64,000 bases of DNA, from the NCBI GenBank assembly GCA_017525915.1, contig JAFXSC010000010.1, positions 61,673-125,672 on the forward strand. The letters run 5' to 3'. Position numbers and translations under genes: made by a program. Origin of the DNA: Ruminococcus sp. (lineage in GTDB: Bacteria; Bacillota; Clostridia; Oscillospirales; Ruminococcaceae). Shown here piece by piece: positions 7,208 to 16,629 of the stretch; positions within the stretch are counted from its first letter, which is position 1; each line of letters opens with the position of its first letter. The notes below the pieces were generated by a model. That model was given only the letters and a program-made list of their open reading frames with translations, was not told the DNA's origin and did no database searches.

Positions 7208-9415
7208 ATGTTTTTTAACTCAAAGAAGGTAAAATCTGTACTGCTCAGCAGCGTTCTTGCCGTTTCAGCAGTAGCTGCACCTGTCTCTGCAACTGTTGCT
7301 CCCTCTCTTACAGCCGTTGCAGCCGACTCCGACAACTACGCAAGACTCCTCCAGTACTCTCTCTATTTCTATGACGCAAATATGTGCGGTGACATCTCCG
7401 GCTGCGGTCTCTCATGGAGAGGCAACTGCCATACAAGCGATGCTGTACCCGGCGGTTTCCACGATGCCGGCGACCACGCTATGTTCGGTCAGCCTCAGGG
7501 CTACGCTGCATCTACTCTCGGCTGGGCTTACTTTGAGTTCCCTGACGCTTTCGACGAGACAGGTCAGACAGAACACCTCAAGATGATAACCAACCACTTC
7601 TGTGAGTTCTTCCGCAACGCAACAGAGCTCAACGGAAATACCGTTTCAAGAGTCCTCATCGAAAAGGGCGAGGGTAATGTTGACCACGAATACTGGGGAC
7701 CTCCGGAGGCACAGGGCGACAGAGGAAGAATGCTCTGGAGCACCGGCGGAGCTGCCAACGTTACCGCTGAATATGCTGCTGCTCTCGCAGTAAACTATCT
7801 CAACTTCAAGAACCCCGAGGACCTCAAGTACGCTGAGGCACTCTACGACTTCTCAACTAAGGACAGAGGCTTCCATACCGCTTCCGGCGGCGGCGAGACC
7901 TTCTACGATGCTCACTGGACAGGTTCCGACGATGAGATCGCGTGGGCTGCCGGCTGGCTCTACAAGGCAACAGGCAACAGCAAGTACCTCAGTGAGCTCC
8001 AGAATGCTCCTACCGCTTACTCCGCTCACTCATGGGAGAGCGTTCAGCTCGGTGCCCAGATGCTCAAGGGCGAGTTCGCAAACGACTGGAGCGGTCTTGG
8101 CTACATGAGCAAGTTCTCCGGCGACGGCTACTGTATCGCTGAGCCTGAAGCTTGGCAGTGGGGAAGCGCAAGATACAACTGTTCCGCTCAGTTCACGACT
8201 CTTGTTGCTGCTAAGCACAATCATGGCTCTTCTACCTGGGCAAAGGGTCAGATGGACTACATCCTCGGCGCGAAGGGCGTAGGCTCTGCTCCTGCAAGAT
8301 GCTTCGTTGTCGGCTTCGATTCAACTTCTCCTGTAAACGTTCACCACAGAGCAGCTTCCGGCTACAACGGCTATGGCGAAATGGGCGACAGCACTGTTGC
8401 AAAGGCAGGCAGCCCTGTTCTCGTAGGCGCTCTCGCAGGCGGTCCTGCTGATACAAACGGTACTTACAGCGACTCTATCAAGGACTACAAGTGCAACGAG
8501 GTAGCTCTCGACTACAATGCAGGTCTCGTAGGCGCTGCTGCCGGTCTCTACCACTTCTACAAGACAGGCAAGATCGACACACAGATCACCGGCGTTACAA
8601 AGATCTATACCGGTTCATCTAATCCCAATCCCGGTTCTTCAACTTCCACAACTACAACAACTGTTACAACTTCCACAACCTCCTCCAGCAACGGCGGCGG
8701 CACAACATCTACTACAACTCCTCCCTCGGGCGGCGATGTAGTTCTTCTCCCTGCAGACATGGTAAAGGTAGGCACTGAGGAAGGCTCTGACGGCGGTATC
8801 AATAATTTCGTTGAGTTCAAGCCCAACGGCGCTAAGTCCGCTACTCTCTATGTAAAGATCAACTCCAGCGATACAGAGATATCGGGTGAGTTCGGCACAT
8901 GGACAGGCGAGTGGCTCGAGGATAAGTTCGAGGCAGTTAAGGCTGGCTCCGACAAGGTAGCAACTGTTGACTACACTATCCCTTCAAACGTTGGCTCAAC
9001 TGTAAAGGCTATCGTTTGGTGGCCTCACGGTGACGCTGCAACTATCGAGAAGATCGTTCTCCACGGTACTTCCAGCGGCGGTACTACAACCACAACAAAG
9101 ACCACAACAACTACAACAACGACTACGACCACAAGCACAACTACTACAAGCACTACCACAAAGCCCAATCAGGACATCACCGTTTCCCTCTGGGGCGACG
9201 CAAACTGCGACAATCAGGTAAACCTTGCAGACGCAGTATACATCATGCAGGTGATCTCAAATCCTGACAAGTACGGCGAGGGCTCAGTACCTTACGGTAT
9301 CACAGCTCAGGGAAAAGCAAACGCTGACGTTGACAAGAGCAAGGACATCACAAACAAGGATGCACTCTACATCCAGAAGTACAAGCTCAACCTCATTCCC
9401 AGCCTCCCCGTTTAA
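7208..9415 (+). CDS. Secreted GH9 endoglucanase with CBM-like module and dockerin (cellulase A)
   Basis: 735-residue extracellular beta-1,4-glucanase. The signal peptide spans about 1-28 or up to 39. The GH9 (alpha/alpha)6 domain runs from ~41 to 460: DAGD at 86-89 carries the catalytic base, HHRAASG at ~379-385, and NEVALDYNAG with the likely acid E431. A Ser/Thr linker leads to a ~115-residue beta-rich module (about 512-628, VVLLPADMVKVG to EKIVLHG) that resembles a carbohydrate-binding module of no family I can name. A Thr linker and a dockerin follow (GDANCDNQVNLADAVYIMQ, then ADVDKSKDITNKDAL). It shares the catalytic domain type and dockerin type with the gene at 14561 but differs in the middle module. 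Confidence 0.93.
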   Translation: MFFNSKKVKSVLLSSVLAVSAVAAPVSATVAPSLTAVAADSDNYARLLQYSLYFYDANMCGDISGCGLSWRGNCHTSDAVPGGFHDAGDHAMFGQPQGYAASTLGWAYFEFPDAFDETGQTEHLKMITNHFCEFFRNATELNGNTVSRVLIEKGEGNVDHEYWGPPEAQGDRGRMLWSTGGAANVTAEYAAALAVNYLNFKNPEDLKYAEALYDFSTKDRGFHTASGGGETFYDAHWTGSDDEIAWAAGWLYKATGNSKYLSELQNAPTAYSAHSWESVQLGAQMLKGEFANDWSGLGYMSKFSGDGYCIAEPEAWQWGSARYNCSAQFTTLVAAKHNHGSSTWAKGQMDYILGAKGVGSAPARCFVVGFDSTSPVNVHHRAASGYNGYGEMGDSTVAKAGSPVLVGALAGGPADTNGTYSDSIKDYKCNEVALDYNAGLVGAAAGLYHFYKTGKIDTQITGVTKIYTGSSNPNPGSSTSTTTTTVTTSTTSSSNGGGTTSTTTPPSGGDVVLLPADMVKVGTEEGSDGGINNFVEFKPNGAKSATLYVKINSSDTEISGEFGTWTGEWLEDKFEAVKAGSDKVATVDYTIPSNVGSTVKAIVWWPHGDAATIEKIVLHGTSSGGTTTTTKTTTTTTTTTTTSTTTTSTTTKPNQDITVSLWGDANCDNQVNLADAVYIMQVISNPDKYGEGSVPYGITAQGKANADVDKSKDITNKDALYIQKYKLNLIPSLPV

Positions 9416-9425
9416 GCAATAACAC

Positions 9426-9461
9426 AGACAGTCTCCTTCGGGAGACTGTCTTTTTGTTTTT
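9426..9461 (+). terminator. Rho-independent terminator of cellulase A
   Basis: Perfect 11-bp stem AGACAGTCTCC / GGAGACTGTCT with a TTCG loop, followed by TTTTGTTTTT; ten nt after the stop codon. Confidence 0.95.
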
Positions 9462-9505
9462 AGGATGAAAATGGAACGCTGTATCTGAAAAATATGTGAA
9501 AGCCG

Positions 9506-9534
9506 TTGCAATAATGCTCATACTGTGGTATAAT
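9506..9534 (+). promoter_or_regulatory. Sigma-A promoter of the LRR gene pair
   Basis: TTGCAA (9506-9511), 17-nt spacer, TATAAT (9529-9534) extended by TGG; 34 nt before the start codon. Confidence 0.85.
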
Positions 9535-9567
9535 TAGGACAATACTGCATAAAGTGAGGAATTTTCC

Positions 9568-11763
9568 ATGCGAAGATATAAAAATATTACTGCATTCCTG
9601 GCTTCTCTCGTTATCGCATTTTCGGCAGTCTCAGCATACGCACCTGCCGTATCCGCGGACGAGACAACGATCTCCGCTTCTGAAAGCACTGAGGACAGCG
9701 GATTAAAGGTCTCCGGAAGCTTCTCCTACTCGATCACCCACGACAATACCGTTTGTATCGAGGACTGCACCTCGACCGACAAGGATCTCGTCGTACCTGC
9801 CGAGATAGACGGAATTGCCGTTACCGACCTCGGAATGAGAGCGTTCGGAAGCACTCCGGATCAGGTATATGAGACTATAACCCTCCCCGATTCTCTGAGC
9901 TATATCTCGTCCTACAACCCGTTCATCTACTGCCCTTCTCTGAAGGAGATAAAGCTCGGCAGCGGAAACAAGGACTACGTTCTTGCGGACGGAGTGCTCT
10001 TTACGAAGGATATGAAGACGCTGATATGCTATCCGCCGAAAAAGACCGGCGACAGCTATACAGTTCCGGACGGCATTGAGGCTCTTGCAACAGCCGCCAT
10101 ATATTCCACGGAGCTGAGCACGATAAATCTTCCCACATCGCTTAAATCTGTCGATGATTACGCACTCAGCACCAATCACAAGCTCAAAGCTATCGACCTT
10201 AGCCAGACTGCCGTGACCGATATCTCCCTTGCATTCTGTGCTGACAATATCGCGCTCACAGACGTAAAGTTCAATTCCAATACCACGAAGATAGGCATGG
10301 GCGCATTCTGGGGCTGCGAGAAGCTCACCGATATAGAGTTCCCTGCCGGACTTCAGACCATTGAGCAGAACGCTTTCATGGATACCGGCCTCAAAACGGT
10401 GCATATCCCGGCTTCCGTAAATACTATCGGCTACTGTGCATTCGGCTATCGCTCCGGCACTGACGGCAAGGAGTATGCTGATGATGACTTCACGATAATC
10501 GGCACCTATTACTCCGGCGCATACAATTACGCTCACGATTCCGATGCCGAGTACGACTATGCCAACAATTTCGTTTTCATGTCCGAGGATGAGTACGCTT
10601 CTCAGCAGGAGCTTCTCTCTCTCGACAAGGCAACTGAAAACAACTACACCTATGCAAATATTGACGGCGAAGCATATATCGTACAGTGCAATGCCTCGGA
10701 CAGCGACCTGACCGTTCCCGCGGAACTTGGCGGACTTCCGGTAAGAGGAGCTCTCCCGACCGCCTTCACTACCTGCTCGGCTGAAAAGATAACTCTCCCC
10801 GATGGCTTCCGCGAGCTCCGCGAGATGTCGTTCTACAACTGTGTATACCTGAAAGAAGCTGTCCTTCCGCAGAGCCTTGAAAAGATAGGCGAGAACTGCT
10901 TCGACGGCTGCTCAAACCTTGAAACGATCGACTGCGGCGGCGCTTCCGAGATAGGAGCGAAGGCTTTCAACAACTGTGAGGCACTTACCGCGATAACCAT
11001 ATCCGGAAACTGCAAGGAGTTCACCGGAGATACACCTTACGATACCTGTACAGCCCTTGAGGAGATAAACGTAAAGGGCGGCAGCGGCGGCGCTTACAGC
11101 TCGAAGGACGGCGTTCTGTTCGATGTCTCCGGGGACAAGCTCGTGGAGTACCCGATAAGCCGTTCCGGCAGCGTGTACAAGGTGCCGAAGGGTACAAAGG
11201 AGATCAGCGCCTATGCCTTTGCAGGATGCAGCAACCTGGAGGACGTAGTGCTTCCGCATTCGCTCGAAACTGTCGGCGATTACGCCTTCTACGGCTGTTC
11301 CTCGCTGAAAAAGATCCGCGCATACAAGGAGCTTGAAAATATCGGAAAGCAATCCTTCGGCTTTGACATCAACCCCATGTATAATTACAGCGAAGATGTG
11401 GATCAGAGCATACCAGTTGACGGCTTCAAGCTCTACGCTCCGAAGAATTCCAAGGCTTATGACTATGCAAAGGAGAATGATCTCGAAGTCGTTACAGGAA
11501 CGATACGCATAGGCAATAAGAATATCAGCATAGTAATGCTTGCTATTATCGGCGGCGTGATCGCATTAGCCGTTGTATTGCTGATAGTGATGATAATCAG
11601 GAAAAAGCGTTCCGCAGCGGAAACAGTTTCTGCCGCAAAGAAAAAGAAAGGCGGAGACAGCGGCATAAAGAACGCAAAGAAGCCAGAGCCGGACGATAAG
11701 AAGGACACAAAGAAGTCTGATCCGGAGAAAAAGAAGTCCACAGGAAAGGATCAGAAGAAATGA
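9568..11763 (+). CDS. BspA-type leucine-rich-repeat (LRR_5) surface protein, membrane anchored
   Basis: 731 residues: signal peptide (about 1-31, ending in VSADE), then two arrays of LRR_5 repeats with the recurrent pattern I-xx-xAF-xxC-xxL-xxIxLPxxLxxI (~40-330 and ~350-640). A transmembrane helix follows (~650-675, SIVMLAIIGGVIALAVVLL), then a very Lys-rich cytoplasmic tail of ~55 residues. BspA-like repeats generally mediate adhesion or protein binding. RBS GTGAGGA precedes the ATG. The stop overlaps the next start by 4 nt (ATGA), so the two LRR proteins are translationally coupled and probably work together. A C-terminal helix with a cytoplasmic tail differs from the more usual sortase or secretion anchors. 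Confidence 0.85.
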   Translation: MRRYKNITAFLASLVIAFSAVSAYAPAVSADETTISASESTEDSGLKVSGSFSYSITHDNTVCIEDCTSTDKDLVVPAEIDGIAVTDLGMRAFGSTPDQVYETITLPDSLSYISSYNPFIYCPSLKEIKLGSGNKDYVLADGVLFTKDMKTLICYPPKKTGDSYTVPDGIEALATAAIYSTELSTINLPTSLKSVDDYALSTNHKLKAIDLSQTAVTDISLAFCADNIALTDVKFNSNTTKIGMGAFWGCEKLTDIEFPAGLQTIEQNAFMDTGLKTVHIPASVNTIGYCAFGYRSGTDGKEYADDDFTIIGTYYSGAYNYAHDSDAEYDYANNFVFMSEDEYASQQELLSLDKATENNYTYANIDGEAYIVQCNASDSDLTVPAELGGLPVRGALPTAFTTCSAEKITLPDGFRELREMSFYNCVYLKEAVLPQSLEKIGENCFDGCSNLETIDCGGASEIGAKAFNNCEALTAITISGNCKEFTGDTPYDTCTALEEINVKGGSGGAYSSKDGVLFDVSGDKLVEYPISRSGSVYKVPKGTKEISAYAFAGCSNLEDVVLPHSLETVGDYAFYGCSSLKKIRAYKELENIGKQSFGFDINPMYNYSEDVDQSIPVDGFKLYAPKNSKAYDYAKENDLEVVTGTIRIGNKNISIVMLAIIGGVIALAVVLLIVMIIRKKRSAAETVSAAKKKKGGDSGIKNAKKPEPDDKKDTKKSDPEKKKSTGKDQKK

Positions 11764-13367
11764 AGTTAAAAAGAATCCTTGCAATGCTCGGCGCAGCAGC
11801 GATGATGGTCCCGTCGGTCCTGACGTTCCCTGCTTCGGCGGAGGACCTTCAGGGAGCGGACGATATCCTCTCGGACGGTGCGTTCGAGTATGTGAACGTT
11901 GACGGCGGCTATAAGATCACTAAGTGTACAGCGACCATAATCACCGAGATACCGGCTATCAGAAACGGCGTTGCGATAGTTGCCATAGGTGAGAATGCCT
12001 TCGCAGGCTTTACCGGCATAACTGACCTTATTATCCCGGATTCTGTAAAGAGCATCGAGACGAACGCCTTCTACGGCTGCACTTCATCGACCATAAAGCT
12101 TCCGAAGAACCTGAAATACCTCGGCGAAGGTGCATTTTCCGGCTGTTACAACGTAACAGAGCTGAAGATACCGGATACTCTCACGGAGATACCGGAAAGC
12201 GCTTTCCGCCGCTGCGACAGCCTTAAAAAGCTTGAACTCAACAGCACGCTGACCGCTGTCGGCGACTATGCTTTCTACGGCTGCATGAACCTTGAAAGCC
12301 TTGAGCTTCCGCCTACTCTGACAACTATCGGAGATGAGGCTTTCGGAGAGCTCTACTCGCTGAAGGAGATAAAAGCTGACGGAAGCAGCACATTCACTGT
12401 CAATGACGGTATCCTTACCGACAAGGACAAAAAGGAGATATACTGCGCTGTTTCGACTATCGGCGGAGAGCTCCGCATTCCCGACGGCACCGAGGTCATC
12501 AGAGCCGGAGCATTTTCGGCGGCGGCAGGCATAGAGTACCTTTACCTGCCCTCATCTGTTACCGAGATAGGTGACGGCGCATTCAGCGGCATGGTTATCG
12601 GCGAGGCAGGAGGCTTTTCAAAGCTGAAAAGCATCGACTTTTCAAACGGCCTTGTGACTATCGGTGCAAATGCGTTCTCATATAACTGTATAGAGTCACT
12701 CTCGCTTCCGACCACGCTGAAAACTATCGGAGACAGCGCATTCAACGGCAGCTATTCTCTTGAAAAGGTCATAATCCCTGACGGCGTGAAGTCGATAGGC
12801 TCAAGGGCGTTCTTCTACTGTGACAACCTCAAAAAGATAGCAGTCCCCAAGAGCGTGACTGATATCGGAGATTACGCTTTCGGCTACACATGGGAGTACA
12901 ACGGCAACACCACTTCTGATGGTCAGAAACTGCTTGAGGAGACGAAGCTCAGCGGCTTCAAGATGAGCGTACCCTCCGGCTCGGAGGCAAAGAAATACGC
13001 CAAGAGCAACGGAATCTCTTACACCGTCACGGACTTCAACCTGCTGAAATGGGCGTTCATCGTTCTCTGCTTCGCACTTCTTGCGGCAGCGGTTGTGTTC
13101 GGCGTCGTTCTTATGTCGAGAAGCAGAAAGAGTGCTCCGCGCCGCGTCAGAAATGCACAGAAGCGTGAAAAGGCAAAGGCTTTCGAGAATTCCTACAAGA
13201 AGATAATCGACGATGATGAGCCTGAGAACAAGCAGGCACCTTTGAAGAAGACTTCCGGCAACAAGAAAACTTCGGACAATGAGAAGCCGTCAGGCAGCAA
13301 TAAAGCTTCCGGAAGCAGCAAGTCTTCCGGCGGCAAAAAGTCCGCAGGCAACAAGAGCAAAAAGTAA
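11760..13367 (+). CDS. Second BspA-type LRR_5 membrane-anchored surface protein
   Basis: 535 residues with the same plan as its upstream partner: signal peptide (about 1-23), around a dozen LRR_5 repeats (~50-400) with motifs such as AFYGCTS and GAFSGCYN, a transmembrane helix (~424-445, WAFIVLCFALLAAAVVFGVVL) and a ~90-residue cytoplasmic tail rich in Lys, Ser and Gly with SGNKK/SGSNK-like repeats. It overlaps the previous gene by 4 nt. The pair probably arose by duplication and forms a two-gene operon from the promoter at 9506. Partner and ligand cannot be told from the sequence. Confidence 0.85.
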   Translation: MKLKRILAMLGAAAMMVPSVLTFPASAEDLQGADDILSDGAFEYVNVDGGYKITKCTATIITEIPAIRNGVAIVAIGENAFAGFTGITDLIIPDSVKSIETNAFYGCTSSTIKLPKNLKYLGEGAFSGCYNVTELKIPDTLTEIPESAFRRCDSLKKLELNSTLTAVGDYAFYGCMNLESLELPPTLTTIGDEAFGELYSLKEIKADGSSTFTVNDGILTDKDKKEIYCAVSTIGGELRIPDGTEVIRAGAFSAAAGIEYLYLPSSVTEIGDGAFSGMVIGEAGGFSKLKSIDFSNGLVTIGANAFSYNCIESLSLPTTLKTIGDSAFNGSYSLEKVIIPDGVKSIGSRAFFYCDNLKKIAVPKSVTDIGDYAFGYTWEYNGNTTSDGQKLLEETKLSGFKMSVPSGSEAKKYAKSNGISYTVTDFNLLKWAFIVLCFALLAAAVVFGVVLMSRSRKSAPRRVRNAQKREKAKAFENSYKKIIDDDEPENKQAPLKKTSGNKKTSDNEKPSGSNKASGSSKSSGGKKSAGNKSKK

Positions 13368-13372
13368 TACAG

Positions 13373-13401
13373 CAGCCCGGAGCATTGCGGCTTCCGGGCT
13401 G
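13373..13401 (+). terminator. Hairpin after the LRR operon
   Basis: Stem CAGCCCGGA / TTCCGGGCTG around a 10-nt loop, followed by a weak T tract (TGTTTA). It lies immediately before the AEC transporter gene, so readthrough is likely. Confidence 0.5.
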
Positions 13402-13424
13402 TGTTTATGGGATAAGAGGGTAAT

Positions 13425-14372
13425 ATGATAGGGGAGAACCTTGTTTTCAGCCTTAACGCGACAGTTCCGGTATTCGTCATAATGATATTCGGCTGGTTCG
13501 TCAGGCGCGTCGGGCTGCTCGATGAGCATTCCACGGCACAGATTAATAAATTCGTTTTCAGGACACTGCTTCCGGCGCTCCTGTTCATGGATCTGTCAAC
13601 TGCGGACTTCCGCACGGTCTGGGACGGGAAGCTCGTGCTGTTCTGCATGGGAGCGACCGTCCTGAGCGTCAGCATCGCCGTGCTTTTTTCGCTCACCCAC
13701 AAGGACGTGAGCGAGCGCGGTGAGATAATACAGGCGTCCTACCGGAGCAGTGCCGCTGTTCTGGGAATAGCCTTCGTGAACAATATCTACGGCAAATCGA
13801 CCGTTGCAGCGCTTATGATAGTGGGAACCGTTCCGCTTTACAACGTCATTGCGGTGGTAACGCTCTCGCTGACCTCACCGGAGCGCAGCAGAAGCGGCGG
13901 GCTCTGGCGGAGCACTCTGCGCGGCATAGTCACAAATCCCATAATACTGGGAATAATTGCCGGTCTGCTCTGGTCGCTCACCGGTATACACCAGCCCGTG
14001 ATAATGTCAAAATCCATCAGCTACCTCGGGAATATGGCAACTCCGCTCTCGCTCATCGCCCTCGGTGCGTCAGTGCGTTTCAGCGCAGCAAAGGGCAAGG
14101 TCGCACTGACCGCGGCGATAGCCTTCTTAAAGCTGTTATTCTTCTGCGGACTGTTCCTGCCGGCAGCGATAGCTCTTGGCTTCCGTGACGAAAAGCTCAT
14201 ATCCATACTCGTCATGCTCGGAAGCGCCACCACCGGAAGCTGCTTCGTAATGGCAAAGAACCTCGGCCATAAGGGCGATATCACCGCTTTTGCCGTCATG
14301 CTCACTACCCTGTGCAGCGCATTCACCCTCACAATGTGGCTCTTTATCCTCAAAACACTGAGCTATATCTGA
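13425..14372 (+). CDS. AEC (auxin efflux carrier) family transporter
   Basis: 315 residues, about ten hydrophobic segments in two five-helix halves, the usual size and topology of AEC permeases. The N-terminal half has the FVIMIFGWFVRRVG segment and the C-terminal half the GSATTGSCFVMAKNLG stretch, matching the helix-break motifs of this family. Members export or exchange small carboxylates such as malate; the substrate here is unknown. The start has AAGAGGG 7 nt upstream. It sits between the LRR operon and cellulase B, flanked by terminators, and is probably expressed alone or by readthrough. Confidence 0.85.
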   Translation: MIGENLVFSLNATVPVFVIMIFGWFVRRVGLLDEHSTAQINKFVFRTLLPALLFMDLSTADFRTVWDGKLVLFCMGATVLSVSIAVLFSLTHKDVSERGEIIQASYRSSAAVLGIAFVNNIYGKSTVAALMIVGTVPLYNVIAVVTLSLTSPERSRSGGLWRSTLRGIVTNPIILGIIAGLLWSLTGIHQPVIMSKSISYLGNMATPLSLIALGASVRFSAAKGKVALTAAIAFLKLLFFCGLFLPAAIALGFRDEKLISILVMLGSATTGSCFVMAKNLGHKGDITAFAVMLTTLCSAFTLTMWLFILKTLSYI

Positions 14373-14374
14373 CA

Positions 14375-14415
14375 AAAGCCGCAGCCGTAAGTGTTACGCT
14401 TACGGCTGCGGCTTT
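14375..14415 (+). terminator. Rho-independent terminator of the AEC gene
   Basis: 17-bp perfect inverted repeat AAAGCCGCAGCCGTAAG / CTTACGGCTGCGGCTTT starting 3 nt after the stop. Confidence 0.85.
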
Positions 14416-14478
14416 AGTTAATATTACCAAGTACGGGAGAGATTTTTTGCCTTTATCGCTAAAAGCAGTGAACGTTTA

Positions 14479-14507
14479 TTGATTTTTGGCTGTCCGTGTG
14501 CTATAAT
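14479..14507 (+). promoter_or_regulatory. Sigma-A promoter of cellulase B
   Basis: TTGATT (14479-14484), 17-nt spacer, TATAAT (14502-14507) with TGC extension; 54 nt before the chosen ATG. Confidence 0.8.
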
Positions 14508-14560
14508 AGCCTTAATATCCGGAAAGTATGGGCTTTCCGCGTTTTACGGAGGACACAGAC

Positions 14561-16579
14561 ATGAAAGCATTTACGAAAAAACTGGCGGCAGCGGCAGCCT
14601 CCGCTGCAATCGCACTAACATCTCTGCCTTTTGCGGCTGTCACTGCTCCCACTGCAAAGGCGGCAGACCTTGACCTTGACAACTACGCAAGACTTCTGCA
14701 ATACTCCCTTTATTTCTACGATGCGAACTACTGCGGCGAGGGCGCAGGCGAAAAGTCCCATTTCTCATGGCGCGATGACTGCCACAAGAGCGACGTTGTA
14801 CCCTACGGCTTCCACGATGCAGGCGACGCTATCATCTGCGGTCTGACCGAGGGCTTTACCGCTTCAACGCTCGGCTGGATGTACTATGAGTACAAGGAGG
14901 ACTTCGACAAGACCGGAACTACCGCGCACATGAAGGACATCACGGACTGGTTCGCAAAATTCATGAAGGCGAGCACTACCCTTGACGGTTCGGGCAATGT
15001 CACGAATTTCATATACGAGATAGGCGACGACGGCAAGGATCACGGAAAATGGCGTGCGCCTGAGCTTATGGATTCCCGCGGTTCGGACGAGAACTATTCC
15101 ACCACCAACGGCGCGAGTGATGTTGCGGCACAGTACGCGGCTGCACTTGCCCAGAACTACATAAACTTCGGCGACGAGGACGACCTGAAGTACGCGAAGT
15201 CCCTCTACGATTTCGCGGCAAAGAACCGCAGGATGACTACCGAGCAGATGACCTACTCCGACAAGAGCGTCGAGGACGATATCGCGTGGGCGGCAGGCTG
15301 GCTCTATCTCGCAACGAACGAGCCGACCTACCTCGAAGCCAACAGCAAGGACACCAGCGGTACGAACGACTGGGTGAACGATTACTACTACGGCGGCGTA
15401 TGGCTCGGTGCAGCTCTCATAAACGCCGAGATAACCGGTAACTGGGAAGCTCCTGTGAACTATATCAAGAGCGTGACCGATGCAAACCAGAACCAGTTCT
15501 ATATCATGAACAGCTGGGGCAGTGCCCGTCACAATACCCTCATGCAGATGTGCGCTATGGTCGCCACTAAGTACAAGGACAAGTCCGGAGCGGATTTCGG
15601 TGAATGGTGCAAGAAGCAGATGAATATGATACTCGGCGACAACAACGCGAATGTATGTCTTGTTGTCGGATATAACGACGTTTCCGCGACCTCTCCCCAT
15701 CACCGCGCGGCTTCCGGTCTCTATGTCGATGACGGCTGGAATCAGTGGAACAGCTGGGACGGCAACTACGCAAGCGTTCCCACGAGCCATGTCCTCTACG
15801 GCGCTCTCTGCGGCGGTCCTACGGGTCAGGACTTCTCGACCTTCCGCAAGTACGATGCAAAGGACGCTACTTCCAACGAAGTCGCTCTTGACTATCAGGT
15901 GGGACTTGTCGGCGCGGCTGCCGGACTTTACCACGAATTCCAGACCGGAAAGGTCGTTGCCGAGATAGGCGATGAGGTGACTGTTTACGCTGAGGAGAAG
16001 GCTGCTGCGAACGGTCAGCTTCCCGGCACGTCCACCACAACTACTACGACCACGACCAGCACTACTACCACCACAACGACTACGACTACCACCTCCACAA
16101 CAACTACCACTCCCTACGTCCTTATATGCCAGAAGACCGATATAGAGGTCGGCGAGACCGTCAGGGTCAATATCGGCAAATGGGACCGCGAGGTAAGGGC
16201 TTGGAATGCTACTGTCGAGGGCGATGCTGTTGAGATCACCAACTACAATGTCCCGTATTTCGACGTTACAGGCAAAAAGGCAGGCGAGGCGACTGTTAAC
16301 GTGACCTTCATGTTCGGCGGATATAAGACCATTACCTTCACCGTAAAGGATAATTCCTCGCCTTCGCTTCTTGGCGATGCAAACTGCGACGAACAGGTGA
16401 ATATGGCGGACGCAGTATTCATAATGCAGACCATAGGCAATCCGGACAAGTACCAGCTGACCGACAAGGGTGAAAAGAACGCTGACGTTGACGGCAGCGG
16501 CGATATAACCAATATGGACGCCCTGATGATACAGAAGCTCAAGCTCGGAATAATCACGAAATTCCCGGCAGAAAGCTGA
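14561..16579 (+). CDS. Secreted GH9 endoglucanase with Ig-like module and dockerin (cellulase B)
   Basis: 672 residues from the ATG at 14561, chosen over an in-frame ATG at 14528 because GGAGGA lies 7 nt upstream and the protein then begins with a clean signal peptide (MKAFTKKLAAAAASAAIALT..., cleaved near AKA). GH9 domain ~36-480: DAGD at 86-89, HHRAASG, and NEVALDYQVG with the likely acid E440. A Thr linker leads to a ~80-residue BIG2/Ig-like module (~526-605, with GKKAGEATVNVTF), then a dockerin (GDANCDEQVNMADAVFIMQ; ADVDGSGDITNMDAL). It acts on cellulose or related beta-glucans outside the cell. The dockerin closely resembles the two others in the window, so all three probably bind the same cohesin class. 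Confidence 0.93.
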   Translation: MKAFTKKLAAAAASAAIALTSLPFAAVTAPTAKAADLDLDNYARLLQYSLYFYDANYCGEGAGEKSHFSWRDDCHKSDVVPYGFHDAGDAIICGLTEGFTASTLGWMYYEYKEDFDKTGTTAHMKDITDWFAKFMKASTTLDGSGNVTNFIYEIGDDGKDHGKWRAPELMDSRGSDENYSTTNGASDVAAQYAAALAQNYINFGDEDDLKYAKSLYDFAAKNRRMTTEQMTYSDKSVEDDIAWAAGWLYLATNEPTYLEANSKDTSGTNDWVNDYYYGGVWLGAALINAEITGNWEAPVNYIKSVTDANQNQFYIMNSWGSARHNTLMQMCAMVATKYKDKSGADFGEWCKKQMNMILGDNNANVCLVVGYNDVSATSPHHRAASGLYVDDGWNQWNSWDGNYASVPTSHVLYGALCGGPTGQDFSTFRKYDAKDATSNEVALDYQVGLVGAAAGLYHEFQTGKVVAEIGDEVTVYAEEKAAANGQLPGTSTTTTTTTTSTTTTTTTTTTTSTTTTTPYVLICQKTDIEVGETVRVNIGKWDREVRAWNATVEGDAVEITNYNVPYFDVTGKKAGEATVNVTFMFGGYKTITFTVKDNSSPSLLGDANCDEQVNMADAVFIMQTIGNPDKYQLTDKGEKNADVDGSGDITNMDALMIQKLKLGIITKFPAES

Positions 16580-16591
16580 ATAAAGATGAAA

Positions 16592-16627
16592 AAGCAGCCA
16601 TATGTGTGAATGCACATATGGCTGTTT
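16592..16627. terminator. Bidirectional terminator between cellulase B and the phage-like cluster
   Basis: 15-bp stem AAGCAGCCATATGTG / CACATATGGCTGTTT with one G-T pair and a 6-nt loop; flanked by A-rich sequence on one side and TTTCGTT on the other, and placed between convergent genes. Confidence 0.8.
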
Positions 16628-16629
16628 CG

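Noticed and set aside
14528-14560. Upstream ATG at 14528 as start of cellulase B
   Set aside because: It lacks an RBS and would put 11 residues before a perfect signal peptide whose own ATG has GGAGGA 7 nt upstream.
14864-16615. 583-codon open frame antisense to cellulase B
   Set aside because: Caused by GC-rich third positions of the cellulase gene; no RBS, no domains, and it would run through the terminator at 16592-16627.
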